Of a DNA stretch of 64,000 nt, positions 46,329 through 58,640 are shown piece after piece. Origin of the DNA: Brachyhypopomus gauderio (lineage: Eukaryota; Chordata; Actinopteri; Gymnotiformes; Hypopomidae). The position numbers were made by a program, and so were the translations under genes. The stretch is from assembly GCF_052324685.1 (NCBI RefSeq), contig NW_027506918.1, positions 899,501-963,500 on the forward strand, written 5' to 3'. Under the pieces are notes generated by a model. That model made no database searches, had not been told where the DNA came from, and worked only from the letters and a program-made list of their open reading frames with translations. Within the stretch, counting starts at the first letter, position 1. Every line of letters starts with the position of its first letter.

Positions 46329-46882
46329 TCAAGGTAACATTAACTTTGCTGTTCCTGATATCTTTGCTGGTAAGATCCTCACAGGAAAGGAACTGTAATT
46401 CCAGAATAAAGGCAAAACAGAAAATGTGTCAGTAAAAGTGTGTGTGATAGTGTGCAGGTGTGAGCTGGTTAGAAGATCAGTGAATGTCACTTTCCCCCTG
46501 TCCCAGTCCAGATGAACTCTGACCCTCTGCACTTTCCCTGTAGGTGTGAGGATGTGACGTGTCTGTCCTGGGCAGCGTGTCCAGTATTGACCAGTGAATT
46601 TACAGTAGTTCAGACTCCACACTGACTCCCAGAACCTCCCTCCCTTTCTCCATTCAGACTCTCTAATTACACCCAGTACCCAGTCATCACTGTCTCCAAC
46701 ATCAACATCCCAGCAGTGTGTCCCTGAGTTAAAGCCCTCAGAGCCCAGGACAAACGCATACACATCAAATCTCTCTGGATTATCAGGAAGCAGTGATTTG
46801 TGTGGTCTGAGTTCTACAGTAGTGAGAGCATCAGACAGGTGGAGTTCTGGATGTGCAGTGTTGGGGTCCAGAGTAACAGGGT
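46329..46882 (-). CDS. TRIM unit D exon 6: B30.2 (PRY-SPRY) domain
   Basis: Open across the exon with [46 protein letters not shown] and [12 protein letters not shown]. The conserved VQLDW is VHLDW here, and [14 protein letters not shown] carries a two-residue insertion relative to C. The C-terminus is LMLP. Confidence 0.92.
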
Positions 46883-49800
46883 CTGAGGAGAGAGAACAGA
46901 ATGAATCATCATGTTCTTCATGTGTTTATGTGATGAGGTCACATCTACAGACTGCAGGCCCTTTACTCTGAGTGAAATGCTGCAGTAGGTTGATAAGAGG
47001 AAGTGATGGTGATGGCATATCTGCTAGGCTTAATAGTGGTAGTGTAGGAGTAGTTAATGAGGATTGACAAACCAGAGCCGAGGCCAGGCAGCAGACACAC
47101 AGGCTATACCGACTGTCTGCGAGCTGCAAAGAGACGTCACCTAGGTCACACCAGATCGAAACTGTGTCTGTTCCTCGAGTACGAAATTTTTTTTTTCGCA
47201 AAGTTAGTAGACAAAATTTAATCAAGGATAAATTCAACTACGTTCCCTCAGAGAGTAGTTTAATCCTGAAACTTGGACTGCTAAATATTAGATCCCTGTC
47301 ATCTAAAGCAGTGTTTCTCAACCTTTTTTCAGTTGTGGCACCCTTTATATGCATGCAAAATTTTAAGGCACCCCAGTTTACAATGCCCTAAAAACACAGG
47401 GTTGCCAACTTTTGAAGATCGCTTGGAGTGAGATTTGAACCTGGAGGAGGTGGCGAGTGTAAATTGTTGACAGGGGGGGCAAACTTAAAATGGACACAAA
47501 TTAAGTATTATATCGCGATCTATCGATCGCCAGTGGTTGGTGCCAGAGTGAACTAGTAACTCATTGAATCATAGATGTGGATCAGAGGTAAATAAACTGG
47601 ATTTTTTTTTCGGCGTGAGATATCGGAAGTGTGGCGTGAGAGCGTGTGAAGACGGTCAAATGCGTGTGTCTCACGCTCAATGCGTGAGAGTTGGCAACCC
47701 TGAAAACATACTCTCTGCATACTCTCTAAAGCATTGCATGTTAATGAAATACCGATCATAATCTATGCATGCTTTGCTTGACGGAAACCTGGACCCGACC
47801 CGATGACTATATGGCCCTAAACGAAGCTTCTCCCTCTGGCTATAGATATGTCCATAACCCCCGTTCAAATGGTTGAGGAGGTGGTGTCGCCACAATATAT
47901 GACTCCGATATAGGCATTTCTCAAAAATTCGGCTTCAAGATTAATTTTTTTGAACATCTCATCCTCACTGCATCAAATTTAACAACCATCAAAGCGTCAC
48001 AATCGTTTATGTTAATTACTATTTACCCCCCCCCCCCCCCCCCCCCCCCCCCGGTTCATGCTCTGAGTTATTGCTCAGGAGTTTTCAGACTTCCTGTCTC
48101 ATGTAGTGCTATCAGCCGATAAGGTGATTATAGTTGGTGATTTTAACATCCATTTTGAAAATCTATGTGACTCTTTTGGTATACATTTTCAGGCAATACA
48201 TTTTTGATTCAATGGGTATCACTCAGAATGTGGTGGGTCCTATGCATAATTGTAGTCATACTTTAGACTTGGTCTTATGATTTGGTATTAACATATCCAC
48301 TTTAGTAATTCTTCCTAGAAGGACTAGAGCGTTTTACCGAGCACGGTGAGACTTCTCGTCGTACATCTTTAGACAAGGTTGCACCATTACGATATAAGAG
48401 AGCCACTGAGAGAAAAATAGCGCCATGGTACAAGCACACACGTAGTCTCAAATGAGCCGAGCGGATCCTGGAGCGTAAATGGCGAAATGCAAAGTTAGAA
48501 GTGTTTAGACTATCATGGAAAAGCAGCCTTATTGAATATAAACATGCCCTCCATACGGCAAAATCCTCATACTTTAATAGAAAAAATAGGCTTTAATAGA
48601 AAATAGAAAAACATAAAAACAATTCAGGACTCCTATTTAATACTATTTCCATCCTTACGAGGAGCCATGAACAAATCAATTCACTAATACCACTAGAGTG
48701 TAGCAGTAACAATTTTATGAAATTCTTTAATGATAAGATTGATAACATTAGGGAAAACATTAGTAGTGCTATCTCAGAGCCTGTCAACATACCAATGGAC
48801 CTTGACAGCTGTCTGGTCAGCTCCGATGCCCTGTTAGAATCCTTCTCCCCAATTGGTTGTGAGGAGCTTATTTCACTGGTGGAATCTGCTATGCCCTCCA
48901 CATGCATACTAGATGCCGTACCAACCCATCTACTTAAAGAATGACTGTGTAGCAATGTGGAACCTTTGCTTACTATAATTAACTATTCTCTAAGCCTGGG
49001 CTACATTCCCAGTTCATTTAAACTTGCAGTCATCAAGCCGCTAATTTAAAACCTGGTCTTAACCCCCAGGAACTGTCCAACTATAGGCCAATCTCTAATC
49101 TGTCATTCATATCCAAAATTTTAAAGAAATTAGTTTCTTCACAACTCTCTTCCTTCTTACAGACAGTCTGGATTTAGACACCATCACAGCACTGAAATGG
49201 CTAAAGTACTGAATGATATCTTAATATCCTCTGATAAAGGACACATCTCTTTTCTCATACTGCTAGACTTCAGTGTTGCTTTTGACACCATTGATCATAA
49301 TATTCTACCTAATATGTTGGAGACACTCATTGGCAAAGTAAATAACGAATGCTCAGAGCATTCTAAGGTAAACTATGGTGTCCCACAAGGATCTGTACTG
49401 GGCCCCATATTATTCTCATTATATATGCTACCACTGGGCACTATCATTCGTAGGCATGGTAGTAGCTTCCATTGCTACGCAGATGATACTCAGTTGTATA
49501 TACAGTATCTTCTCATCCGGATTATATCACTACAACTCTCAAGATTGAGAACTGCGTCCAGGACATTAAAAACTGGACAGTGTCTAATTTTCTTCAACTA
49601 AATTCTGACAAGACTGAGGTGCTGATTCTTGGGCCTAAAGCTGCTAGAAGCAATTGGGCTGATATTCCCCTTACCCTAGATGGTTTTTCAGTAACACCTA
49701 AATCTACCACAAAAAGTTTAGGTGTCACTATTGATTCGGATCTTTCATTTGACACATATACTGTATATGCAATGTCACTAAGGCTGCCTTTTTACATTTA

Positions 49801-52587
49801 CATAATATCACCAAGCTGAGACACTTTCTTTCATTAGTCGATGCAGAGAAGCTAGTCCATGCTTTTGTCTCGTCGAGATTGGACTGCTGTCTTCTAATAG
49901 TCTTCTAATTGGATGCTCTAAACAGTCCATAAAGAAGTTACAACTTGTTAAAATGCTGCAGCTAGACTCCTAACTAAGGCTAGAAAATTCAGTCATATTA
50001 ATCCCACTATCGCAGCATTACACTGGCTTAAATATCACATTGAATTTAATTATTCTGTTAACCTATAAAGTGTTAAATGGTCTTGCCCCACAATATCTGA
50101 GTGAAGTCATTGCTTACTACAACCCATCTCGCCCTTTGCATTCCCAAAATGCTGGATTTCTCTTAGTTCCAAAAATTTGTAAGACTACAGCCGGAGGCAG
50201 AGCTTTCTCCTTTAAAGCCCCTCACTTATGGAATAGCCTTCCAGCTCCAATCCGAGATTCTGACACAGCTCCAATATTTTAATCTAGACTTAAGACTCAC
50301 CTATTTAATCAAGCCTTCAGTTAATATTCCCCTTTAAGGTGTGGGGCTCGGGGGCCCCCAGGCGTTGAGATTTCTGGTAATCTGAGATGTTGATGCTGTC
50401 ATCCAGCTGTGTCATGGCATCACTCTAGTTGTGACAATGACTTGACTGGAAAGCAATGTCTCAGTGAGCCCTCATGCCTGTGGTCACCTCTGAACCCCTC
50501 CCTTTAGTTATGCTGCTATAGATTAGCCTGCCGGAGCCACATGCTGATCACTGGCACGTGAGCTATGTACGTTTAAATCACTGGTGGTTTAAATTGATGT
50601 CCACTCAGTCTTTTTGCATGTTTCTACCCAAGATAATTGGACACAAGCACCTACAAGCACCTGGGAGATGGTCTGGCTTGCCGGTGGATGTACGGATGCC
50701 GGGGTTGGATGTGCCATTGCCACAAGAGGACGTGCTGATGCTAGCTCCTACCTGAGGCTCACCATCTGCACCGAAGGGACTGTGACTACTTGGCCAGGGA
50801 ACAAGAACCTTAACTATTACTGTAGAACTGTAGAACCATCCTGCGCACCACGGACTTGTGCTAACGGGCCGCCCAATGGAGGATGGGTTCCCTTTTGAGT
50901 CTTAGTCCTCCTGAGGTTTCTTCCTAATCCCCACCATCATAGGGAGTTTTTCCTTGCCGCTGTCGCCATTGGGTTGTTCATTAGGGATCTGGACCCATAA
51001 GATTGTAAAGCTGCTTTGTGACATGTGTTGTGAAAAGCGCTATATAAATAAATTTAACTTTGACTTTAGAAGGGGAGAGTGGGTGGTGTGTAGAGGGGAG
51101 TGTGGGTGGTGTAGAGGGGGAGAGTGCGTGGTGTAGAGGTGGAGAGTGGGTGGTGTGTTGAGGTGGAGAGTGGGTGGTGTGTAGAGGTGGAGAGTGGGTG
51201 GTGTGTAGAGGTGGAGAGTGGGTGGTGTAGAGGTGGAGAGTAGGTGGTGTAGAGGGGGAGAGTAGGTGGTGTAGAGGGGGAGAGTGGGTGGTGTGGTGTA
51301 GAGGTGGAGAGTGGGTGGTGTGGTGTAGAGGTGGAGAGTGGGTGGTGTGTAGAGGTGGAGAGTGGGTGGTGTGGTGTAGAGGTGGCGAGTGGGTGGTGTG
51401 TAGAGGTGGAGAGTGGGTGGTGTGTAGAGGTGGAGAGTGGGTGGTGTAGATCTCCTCATGGACTGACTGTCTCTCCTCAGACCAGCAGTCAACTGGTCGT
51501 CCCCCTCACTGTTTATACTAATACAGCCTTTAATACTGGAATAGTTCATTTACCAAACACACAATGTTAATGTTTCTCTCTCTATAGAGTTCTAATTATG
51601 AGGAGAACAGAATTACTCTAATTAATCAAAGAACACCAAAACTCACAGTACTGGAGAATCTTCTGCATTCTCTCCCAGACTCTGAACTTCAGGTTGGAAA
51701 GATGTTTTGCTACATTGATCAGAGCTCCTGACACCTTCTTGGGTTGTTTTGGGGTGTGATGAACTCTGGAAATGTATAAAGCTATTATATTATTTAAATA
51801 TATAATATTATATATCGTATTCAAAGTATTTATCATTACAAATAACGTGAAATATCTTTCATTAAATTACACAATAATGAATGTCTTTCAAATATATCAA
51901 TATCAATATAGTTTTTATTCCTTGTCACGGTGGGTCAGCCTAGACGCCACCAGAGGGCGCACACCTTCACACACACATGAGCACGCACGCCCACCTCGTC
52001 ATAGAGCACACCCTCTCATTCCCAGACACTCCCATCATCACAATCACCCGAGTACAGACACCTACCAATAATCAGATTGGGGTTGCATAAATCCCCACGC
52101 TGTCCAGTGCTGTGCATTCAGCCTGCACCTTCGCCTCACAACGTGGAATAGCCTGCTCTGCACTACGGACCTCCGCGTGTCTGTGGACTTTCTGCCTGTC
52201 CTCATTCATTGAGTAGCTTGTTGTGTTTGTCCTGCCAAGTGGCCTGAGTATTTGCTTTTGTCTTAACATGGATATTAAAATCTTTCGCTCACAGCCTCAG
52301 CCTCCTGCTGCTTCTGTCCCTGCATCACATTCCTAAATACCTAAATAATCTTCATATATCATGTTTCATATACTGAAGATCTGAATGTATCTGAATAATT
52401 TCACAAACACAATATGGAGATCAAACAGAAATAATAATCACTTACTGTTTCAATGTGGACGACACGTTCTGAGAAGGAAACAGAGGGACAAACACAGAAA
52501 ATCAAATCAAACTTTAGTCATTTTGTTTATATGAGTCAAACATGCATCTTCCTTATATGATAATAACATCAATGTTTCTAAAGACCC

Positions 52588-52663
<76 letters not shown>

Positions 52664-52691
52664 ACAAATGTCAAAACATTTTACTTATGCA

Positions 52692-52733
<42 letters not shown>

Positions 52734-53982
52734 TCAGAGAGAAAGGGAGAGAGAGAGAGGGAGAAATAGACAGACTGAGTGATTCTTACTAGAAAGAACG
52801 GGATGTTCTCAGCTTCCATCTCCTTCTCTGTGTTTCTGATTTGATCTGAAAGAGATGCTATTTCTCCACTCATCTCCTCAATCTTCCTCCTCATCATGAG
52901 ACTCTTCTGCTCCTCTTCCTCCTTCAGTGCAGCTATTCTTGCTGCTTCTTCATCTCTTAGAAACTGGTGGATCTTCTCAAACTCCTCCTTTATCTGCCTC
53001 TCTGTGTGCTGGGCCTGATACTGGAATGGGAGATGATGAGGAAATATAAACCGTCCAAATGTGTGTGTTTCATTATGGTGTACGTGGACAGTGATCACAG
53101 CACCATTCAGAACTCAGAGTGACCTTTCACCTTAACGTGTGCTGCTGTTTTCTCACAGGCTTGTTTATCTTCCTCTAAAACCTTCAGATGCTGCTGTAGA
53201 GACTCCAGTGAGGTCTTGAGTTTGTCCTGTAAAATACGGGTTTAGTAGAGGACAGTGTGAGGCTTACAGGACTCATCACTGTATCTGTATAGATGTGCTG
53301 GAGATTACAGAGATTATAACAACTGAACACAATGGTGTGATTACTATGATTGCTTTTCATCCTTTTACTATCAAGTGGAGATGTATGATATATTGTAGCA
53401 GGTTGTATATCAATATTTTATTTATATTAAGTTTCACTGTGAATGAAGGTCTGATTTAGTTGTCTGAAATCTCGTCATCTGACAAATTTAGTCTAGATTG
53501 TCACGTTTCAACATCATTGTAAACACTTTCAAAAACATTACAACATTAACGTTAAAACATTAGTGTACATATCATACCTTAAATTCACACACAGCTTCAT
53601 CTACTGGACAGCATTCATGGTTTTTGTGTTTCTTTGAAATCTGACACACCACACACACAGGCTGCTGGTCCTCCAGACAGAAGACTTTGAGTTTCTCATT
53701 GTGCAGACTGCAGAGAACCTCAGACCCTGCTGAAGATCTCTGACTCCTGCTGACTAGAAAAGCCTCACACAAGTTCTTTAGTGCAAGATTAAGAGGAGGG
53801 TTAAAATCGATGGATCTTGTTCTACAAACTGGACATTCTTGAGATCCCTTGGTTTCCCAGAACTGCTGCAGACAGGTTTTACACACACTGTGGCTACATG
53901 ACAGTATAACAGGATCCCTGAAGATGTCACAGCACACAGGACATGAAAACTCTTCTTCTGACAGAGGGTTTGTAGCAGCCAT
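46329..53982 (-). CDS. TRIM35/A33-like E3 ubiquitin ligase, unit D
   Basis: Six exons: 53578-53982 (RING, B-box), 53131-53226, 52790-53020 (coiled coil), 52446-52468, 51647-51765 and 46329-46882 (B30.2, stop at 46329-46331). All splice sites are AG/GT; the total is 1428 bp, 475 residues. The coiled-coil exons carry [15 protein letters not shown] and a heptad-like Glu/Lys pattern as in the other units. A clean solo LTR lies in intron 4, and a degenerate LINE and a minisatellite fill intron 5. The RING exon agrees with unit A, exon 5 with unit C. The start is MAATN, with an open upstream extension to 54033. Confidence 0.88.
47011..51060 (+). pseudogene. L2/CR1-type LINE, near full length but degenerate
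   Basis: Endonuclease motifs [13 protein letters not shown] (47270) and, after an insertion, ETWTRPDD and [12 protein letters not shown] (47780-47880). Reverse transcriptase has [16 protein letters not shown] (49258), [22 protein letters not shown] (49375) and the catalytic YADD box (49478). ORF2 ends near 50282. The 3' UTR ends GCGCTATATAAATAAATT (51035-51055). Many stops and frameshifts; a run of C at 48026-48052. It lies in intron 5 of unit D in the opposite orientation to the gene. Confidence 0.85.
47309..47723. mobile_element. hAT-type insertion in the LINE endonuclease, nested pair
   Basis: It starts CAGTGTTTCTCAACC and is flanked by atctaaag (47301-47308) and ctctaaag (47724-47731), 7 of 8 matching, which restores the LINE frame around the site. 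A second MITE lies inside at 47397-47702, with ends CAGGGTTGCCAACTTTTG and GAGAGTTGGCAACCCTG and a GTAAATTGTTGACAGGGGGG module. Confidence 0.75.
51066..51450. repeat. 24-bp minisatellite beside exon 5 of unit D
   Basis: About 17 copies of GTGGGTGGTGTGTAGAGGTG-GAGA variants. It is equivalent in place and sequence to 33918-34441 in unit C. Confidence 0.96.
51923..52329 (+). repeat. Solo LTR (TGTCACGG family 1), intact ends
   Basis: A 407-bp sequence, TGTCACGG to CTGCATCACA, flanked by a perfect 5-bp duplication ttcct (51918-51922 and 52330-52334). It lies in intron 4 of unit D and defines the ends of the family seen at 9412, 12473 and 54556. Confidence 0.92.
52589..52765. repeat. (AC)n, (GT)n and (GA)n tract in intron 3 of unit D
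   Basis: About 35 AC units at 52589-52661, GT at 52694-52723, then GA-rich sequence up to 25 bp from exon 3. Confidence 0.96.
53578..53982 (-). CDS. TRIM unit D exon 1: RING finger and B-box
   Basis: Complete C3HC4 RING and B-box. [15 protein letters not shown] and CVVCQISK are shared with unit [10 protein letters not shown] is unique to D. The last codons read CEFK where the others have CDFK. Confidence 0.93.
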
Positions 53983-54033
53983 TTCCTCCAACAGCTGCTG
54001 TGCTGTTTCTCTGTAATGTCTCCTTCTGTACAA

Positions 54034-54051
54034 ACTTCACTTTCACTTTTA
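54034..54051 (-). promoter_or_regulatory. ISRE/IRF-like motif upstream of unit D
   Basis: The minus strand has TAAAAGTGAAAGTGAAGT, the same as B and C, about 52 bp upstream of the start codon. Confidence 0.55.
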
Positions 54052-54229
54052 GATCTTCTGTAATAAACACAGTAGCACAGGAGAGAATCAGTCACTGTAG
54101 TCCTTTATCCAGCTGAGGGAGTTTAGACTCCTTTCAGAAATAAGGCAGAAAGAAGTAAATACCAGATTTAAGAGGTTCTCATAATATTTATAACTCACCT
54201 GAATGCTGAATTAATAAAGACTCGTGTGT

Positions 54230-54370
54230 CACTCCCAGACTTACTTCCTCAAACAGGCAGGTGTGTACAGGGAGGAGGAGCTTTTGTAAAGAAATAAAGG
54301 AGTTGAAAAAGTGTGATTGCTCCACCAGATGGCGCCAGTTTACTATCAAGTACCTGAATCAGGGAAACAT
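54230..54370 (-). promoter_or_regulatory. Conserved upstream block of TRIM unit D
   Basis: Almost identical to 9100-9240 upstream of unit A, including the GGAGGAGGAGC box and CCACCAGATGGCGCC. Confidence 0.4.
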
Positions 54371-54555
54371 GCACTAATTCAACTTCTGGTTTTAATATTT
54401 ATTCATTAAATAGGAGTGCAGCAAAACATTTGAAGTACATATTTACATAATTATGAGATCATAACATGATCATAATTACATTATTAATTTTTTTTGAACA
54501 CATAAAAAAAATTATAGGTTAAGCAATGATAAGTTCTTTTTAAAAAGTAGTTCAT

Positions 54556-54775
54556 TGTCACGGTAGGTCAGCCTGGACGCCACCAGAGGGCGCATACACA
54601 CACTCCCCTCTCCCCTCACACACACACCCACAACCAGACGGAGCGCACCCTCTCAGTCTCAGTCACTCCTACCTTCCCAATCACCGGAGTACTGACACCT
54701 GTCACATAATCAGGTGGAGGTGTATTTATTCCCACAGGTCGCACAGTCCAGTGCTGCGCATTCAGCCTGCTACCT
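54556..54775 (+). repeat. LTR family 1 fragment upstream of unit D
   Basis: It begins TGTCACGGTAGGTCAGCC and matches 9412-9630, including the left flank (GATAAGTTCTTT, AAAAAGTAGTTCAT). At 54776 it is cut by unrelated sequence that starts TTAGTGATGGCAAAACGAGG. Confidence 0.8.
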
Positions 54776-55330
54776 TTAGTGATGGCAAAACGAGGCTTCA
54801 TGAACCAATGGGGCTTTCCTGCTAAAAGGTTCACCAAAAGGTTCATTACCCGAAGCCTCGTTAACTCGTTCTCACTAGTGACACCTGCTGTGCAAAATGA
54901 GGTATGACAGACTCAATTAATTCTGACTCAGAGAAAACTGGAATGTCTGTGTATAAAATAAAATATTTTTGCCACGTCCCAATGAATATAAATGTGTGTT
55001 TTTACATGGAAAGAATCCTTGGGAGGACCAAGACTCAAAAGGGAACCCATCCTCCATTGGGCGGCCCGTTAACACACAAATTACACAAGAACAAATTATA
55101 CAGACGAATGCACAAGTTACAAACAAATCACACAATGAATATTCAGCACGAGGCTGAAGTTGGTTCTTTATTTGCCAGGGTCTTATTCGCACTTTCCGTT
55201 CCACCTTAAAAAATAATGCGGTAGTTTCATTATGTCGCTGCGATAGAATGTATTGTACGTTTCTATGGCTGTATCTCCTGATGCTTACATCGTCTCAGAG
55301 ATCTGACAAGCAGGTTTGGTTGACCACATA
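54776..55330. other. Transposon-derived fragments
   Basis: Positions 54776-54900 resemble a hAT-like end with internal inverted GAGGCTTC/GAAGCCTC. Positions 55022-55075 are an inverted piece of the LINE 3' UTR at 50865-50925 (CCATCCTCCATTGGGCGGCC). No gene. Confidence 0.55.
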
Positions 55331-55369
55331 AGTGACTGCATAAATCCAGAAGAAGAAGATTTTTTACTG

Positions 55370-55837
55370 TATATATATATATATATATTTTTTTCTATTA
55401 GGTTTTGCAACTGGAAAAACACAACGTTACACAACATTACATAACGGCATAACCTCAACAGAAAATAAAAGTCATAAACAAACATGTATGCAATTTAAAC
55501 ATCTACATACATATGACTGTGTAATCCAGAACTATAATTCCCATCCCCTGCCATCCCTCACCCCGCCCCACATCACCACCCTCCGCCCTGGTTGCACCTT
55601 TCGCATGCATCACTCCTGTCTGGGAAGATGTGCGCTAATCTGGCGTTGGTAAGATGTGATTTGTGTACTATTTGGCACTGTAGGAGCCCGTGTCTGGCAC
55701 AAATTGAAGAAGAATGAACCCTTTTCAATATTTGGCACCATAGGTTATCTGAAATAGCAATTCCCAGGTCTCTCTCCCAGGATTGTTTACGGGGGTCTTC
55801 AGGAACAGAATGTATTTTACTTATTAATATATAAAGA
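55370..55837 (-). pseudogene. L1 ORF2 C-terminal fragment
   Basis: On the minus strand the segment around 55780-55600 reads WERDLGIAISDNLW, RVHSSSICARHGLLQ and IVHKSHLTNARLAHIFPDR, the cysteine-rich tail of fish L1 ORF2. A TA run at 55372-55388 and a T run precede it on the plus strand. Confidence 0.78.
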
Positions 55838-55985
55838 CATGATATCTGTGTCCATTTTACGTCCCCCCCCCCCCCCCCCCCCGCTCAACAACTTTCGTTC
55901 TCCACCCCCCCCTGCTCAACAAAATACACTCGCCACCGGCTCCAGGTTAAAATCTCACTCCAAGCGAACGTCAAAAGTTGGCAAC
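55838..55985 (-). mobile_element. MITE fragment with poly-C and GCTCAACAA modules
   Basis: A run of C (55862-55882) is followed by CGCTCAACAACTTTCG, then CTCGCCACC and AAAGTTGGCAACCCTG. It is the reverse orientation of the MITE at 47397-47702; only one end is clear. Confidence 0.65.
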
Positions 55986-56380
55986 CCTGTCCCTCTCTCT
56001 GTTTTGACCTGCACCGAGGTTAGACCTATTAAAGAGAGGCTCCGTAATTCTCTCTCTCTCTCTGGTTTTTTTTGAGAACACGCGAACTTTGGTACGACTA
56101 ACAGCAAACAGCTGAGAGTCGTATTAGGTTAGATGTAAGTAGTTCTTCCTCAGAGTATCCATATGATACTACTGACTGTTCACCTTCTGAAGCTCAATGT
56201 GAAGCCTCTGTGGAGAATCACCCTCCTAGAGTAGATACCCCGTCTATATCCTCTTGCTACAAGTCAGCAGAGCCCTCTTACTCGTCCCTAGCTTCTGCCC
56301 CCTTACTCTTGAGTAACAAAAAGAGTAATACTAATCCTGCTATGTATTTTGGCCCTCCTTTTTCTCTGCATAATGTCCAG

Positions 56381-58217
56381 GGGCCTCATGTACGAATGGT
56401 GCGTACGCACAAAAACATTGCATACGCTATGTTTCACGCAAACGGTCAGATGTACGAAATGTGATTTGAACGTGAGAAAGTGCGTAAACCTATGACACCT
56501 TCACCTCTGGCGTATGCATGTTTCTAATGTGTTTTCGTCTATTAGCGACACTTAGAGGTGATGCATTGAAATTACAACTATTAAGATATCCTTCATGCAC
56601 ACATTGTAGTAAGCCCTTATTGGGTAAAATAAAGTAAATTAATCAAAATTAAACAGTAAATTAATCAGACAATTTCACTGCCTTATTGAAATGATCATTC
56701 AACGTGTTTCCTCTTAGCCTAGATTATATAAACATGCATTAAATGTTGCGCTGGAGTTCTTGGGTATAGCAGTGTTGGCATTACTGGAAGATATCGCTAA
56801 TGGCCGAATTCGCCGAGAGCGCGTTTTCCGTGACCATTATGATTCTTTAGCCCATGATGATGACTGGCTTATAAGCCGTTTCAGATTTCCAAGAACTGTC
56901 CTCTTGTGTTGAGTTGGGTCCAGTTTTGGAGAGAGAAACGTGAGGAGTTGCGCATTGCCAGCAACAACGCTCGGCTTCCTGGTGCCTGGCTTGTTTCAAA
57001 GAGAACTGACAGACCGGTCGGGGATGTCCCAGTCATCTTTAAGCCAGGCCATGCCAGCTGTTTTGGATGGGATCATCTGCATGTCAGCTAGTTATATAAA
57101 GTTCCCATTAAGAAGCGGTTGACCAGGCAGACATTAAAGCAATTTGCAGCGATAATGCAACCCTAATATAATCGGAGCGATCGACTGCACACACATTTCT
57201 ATGAAGGCACCATTTGAGGAGGAATTTGCTTATGTGAATAAAAAGCACTTTAATTCCATAAACGTGCAAATAATCTGTGATGTAAAAATTTACTAATGTA
57301 GTGACACGTTGGCCTGGATCAACCCAATGATTAGTACATCCTTACAAACTGCACGGTTGGGATAAGATTACAAGCTAGCAGAGTGTGTGACGGGTGGCTA
57401 CTTGGTAAGCAACAAAATGTAAGCATATAATAAAAGCATTTGACATTTCCAGCTTAGAATAATTCACTTTAAACATGGGTAATTGTTAAATTACTTAGGA
57501 AACAGCAGCTACGTGCTCAAGACATGGCTGATGACCCTTTGTAATCCACAGACTGACCGGGAGCGGAGATACAATTCTCTCCATTCTCCACCCGGTCAGT
57601 CGTGGAGAGGGCGATTGGGCAGCTGGCATGTGGGGTCCTGCACAATGTTGCGCACAGGTATGCCGTGCCATTGTTAGAGGTGGTGGAGCAACCAGTGGAC
57701 CCAGAGCCAGGACAAATTAATGTGCAGCGCAAATTTTAACCAACTCTTTTATTGAGTCGCTGATGCTAGTGAGCGCATCACTGATATTTTTAGGTGCATT
57801 ATATTATTCTGCCAGTGTGCATTATTCTGACCCCACAACATTTAAAGCTTTGCCGTAATGCCACAACGTGCCAAACAAACATTTTTTCCGCACCTCTACC
57901 TCATTCAGGAGCGTCTCTACTTTCACATTCGGTGAAGTTCCTCTTTTTTCCCCGTTTAGACATGGTTTGTGATAGATCAGAGAGCAAACTTCTCCGGTGC
58001 AGGGCAAATTTAAATAAATTTGCATATTTATAGGGGGGCGTGTCACCGTGTGCGCTCAATTCCACGTTGATTGGGATGTACAAAAGAAATGTGCGTGGAT
58101 TCCGGCGTATGCACAGTTTGATACATACGGATTTTTTTATGCGTACGCCATTTTCTGGATTTGTACGTACGCCAATTTTTAGTAAGAAATCCACGCAAGT
58201 CTTTGTACATGAGGCCC
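56381..58217 (+). mobile_element. Harbinger-type element, third family, nested
   Basis: The ends GGGCCTCATGTAC and GTACATGAGGCCC are perfect inverted repeats with CAG on both sides (56378-56380 and 58218-58220), giving a 3-bp duplication. A HARBI1-like coding remnant lies inside. Confidence 0.88.
56785..57740 (+). pseudogene. HARBI1-like nuclease remnant
   Basis: The N-terminal part has LRSCALPATT, GLFQRELTDRSGMSQSSLSQ (helix-turn-helix-like) and GIICMSASYIKFP at 56930-57110. The C-terminal part has NPQTDRERRYNSLHS (57540) and HNVAHRY-like and PEPGQINVQRKF sequence (57640-57740). The catalytic middle, with the Asp motifs, is deleted and the frame shifts several times. Confidence 0.8.
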
Positions 58218-58224
58218 CAGACCA

Positions 58225-58640
58225 GGAACATCCCGTCAGGTACAGCAGCTAGGAAGCCTTACTTAAATGCTGAGCATCATTCCACTGACCCACGCACAGG
58301 CTGGCACAGTGACGTACATGCTCCAGCTATTTCCTCAAGGGGAAATGCAGAAATTTCCCAACTTGAGATGCACAAAGGCTCACTGTTGCCCCCTATAGAC
58401 ACAGAGCAGGACGGCAGAAGGCATGCTGATGTACACCACTGGCAGAATGTACAGACAAGGGACGTCTCACCAGGTAGAGCAGATAACAGGCCTTACTTAA
58501 ACGCTGAGCATCATTCCACTGACCCACGCACAGGCTAGGAGAGTGACGTACATGTTCCAGCTCTTCCCTCAAGGAGAAATCCAGATATTTTTCAACTTGA
58601 GATGCATAAAGGCTCATTACTGCCACCTAGGCACTGAGAG
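58225..58640 (+). repeat. ~234-bp imperfect tandem duplication
   Basis: CTGAGCATCATTCCACTGAC with its neighbourhood recurs 234 bp later (about 58270 and 58504), together with TTGAGATGCA-AAAGGCTCA. It lies in the gag-like part of the surrounding LTR element. Confidence 0.85.
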
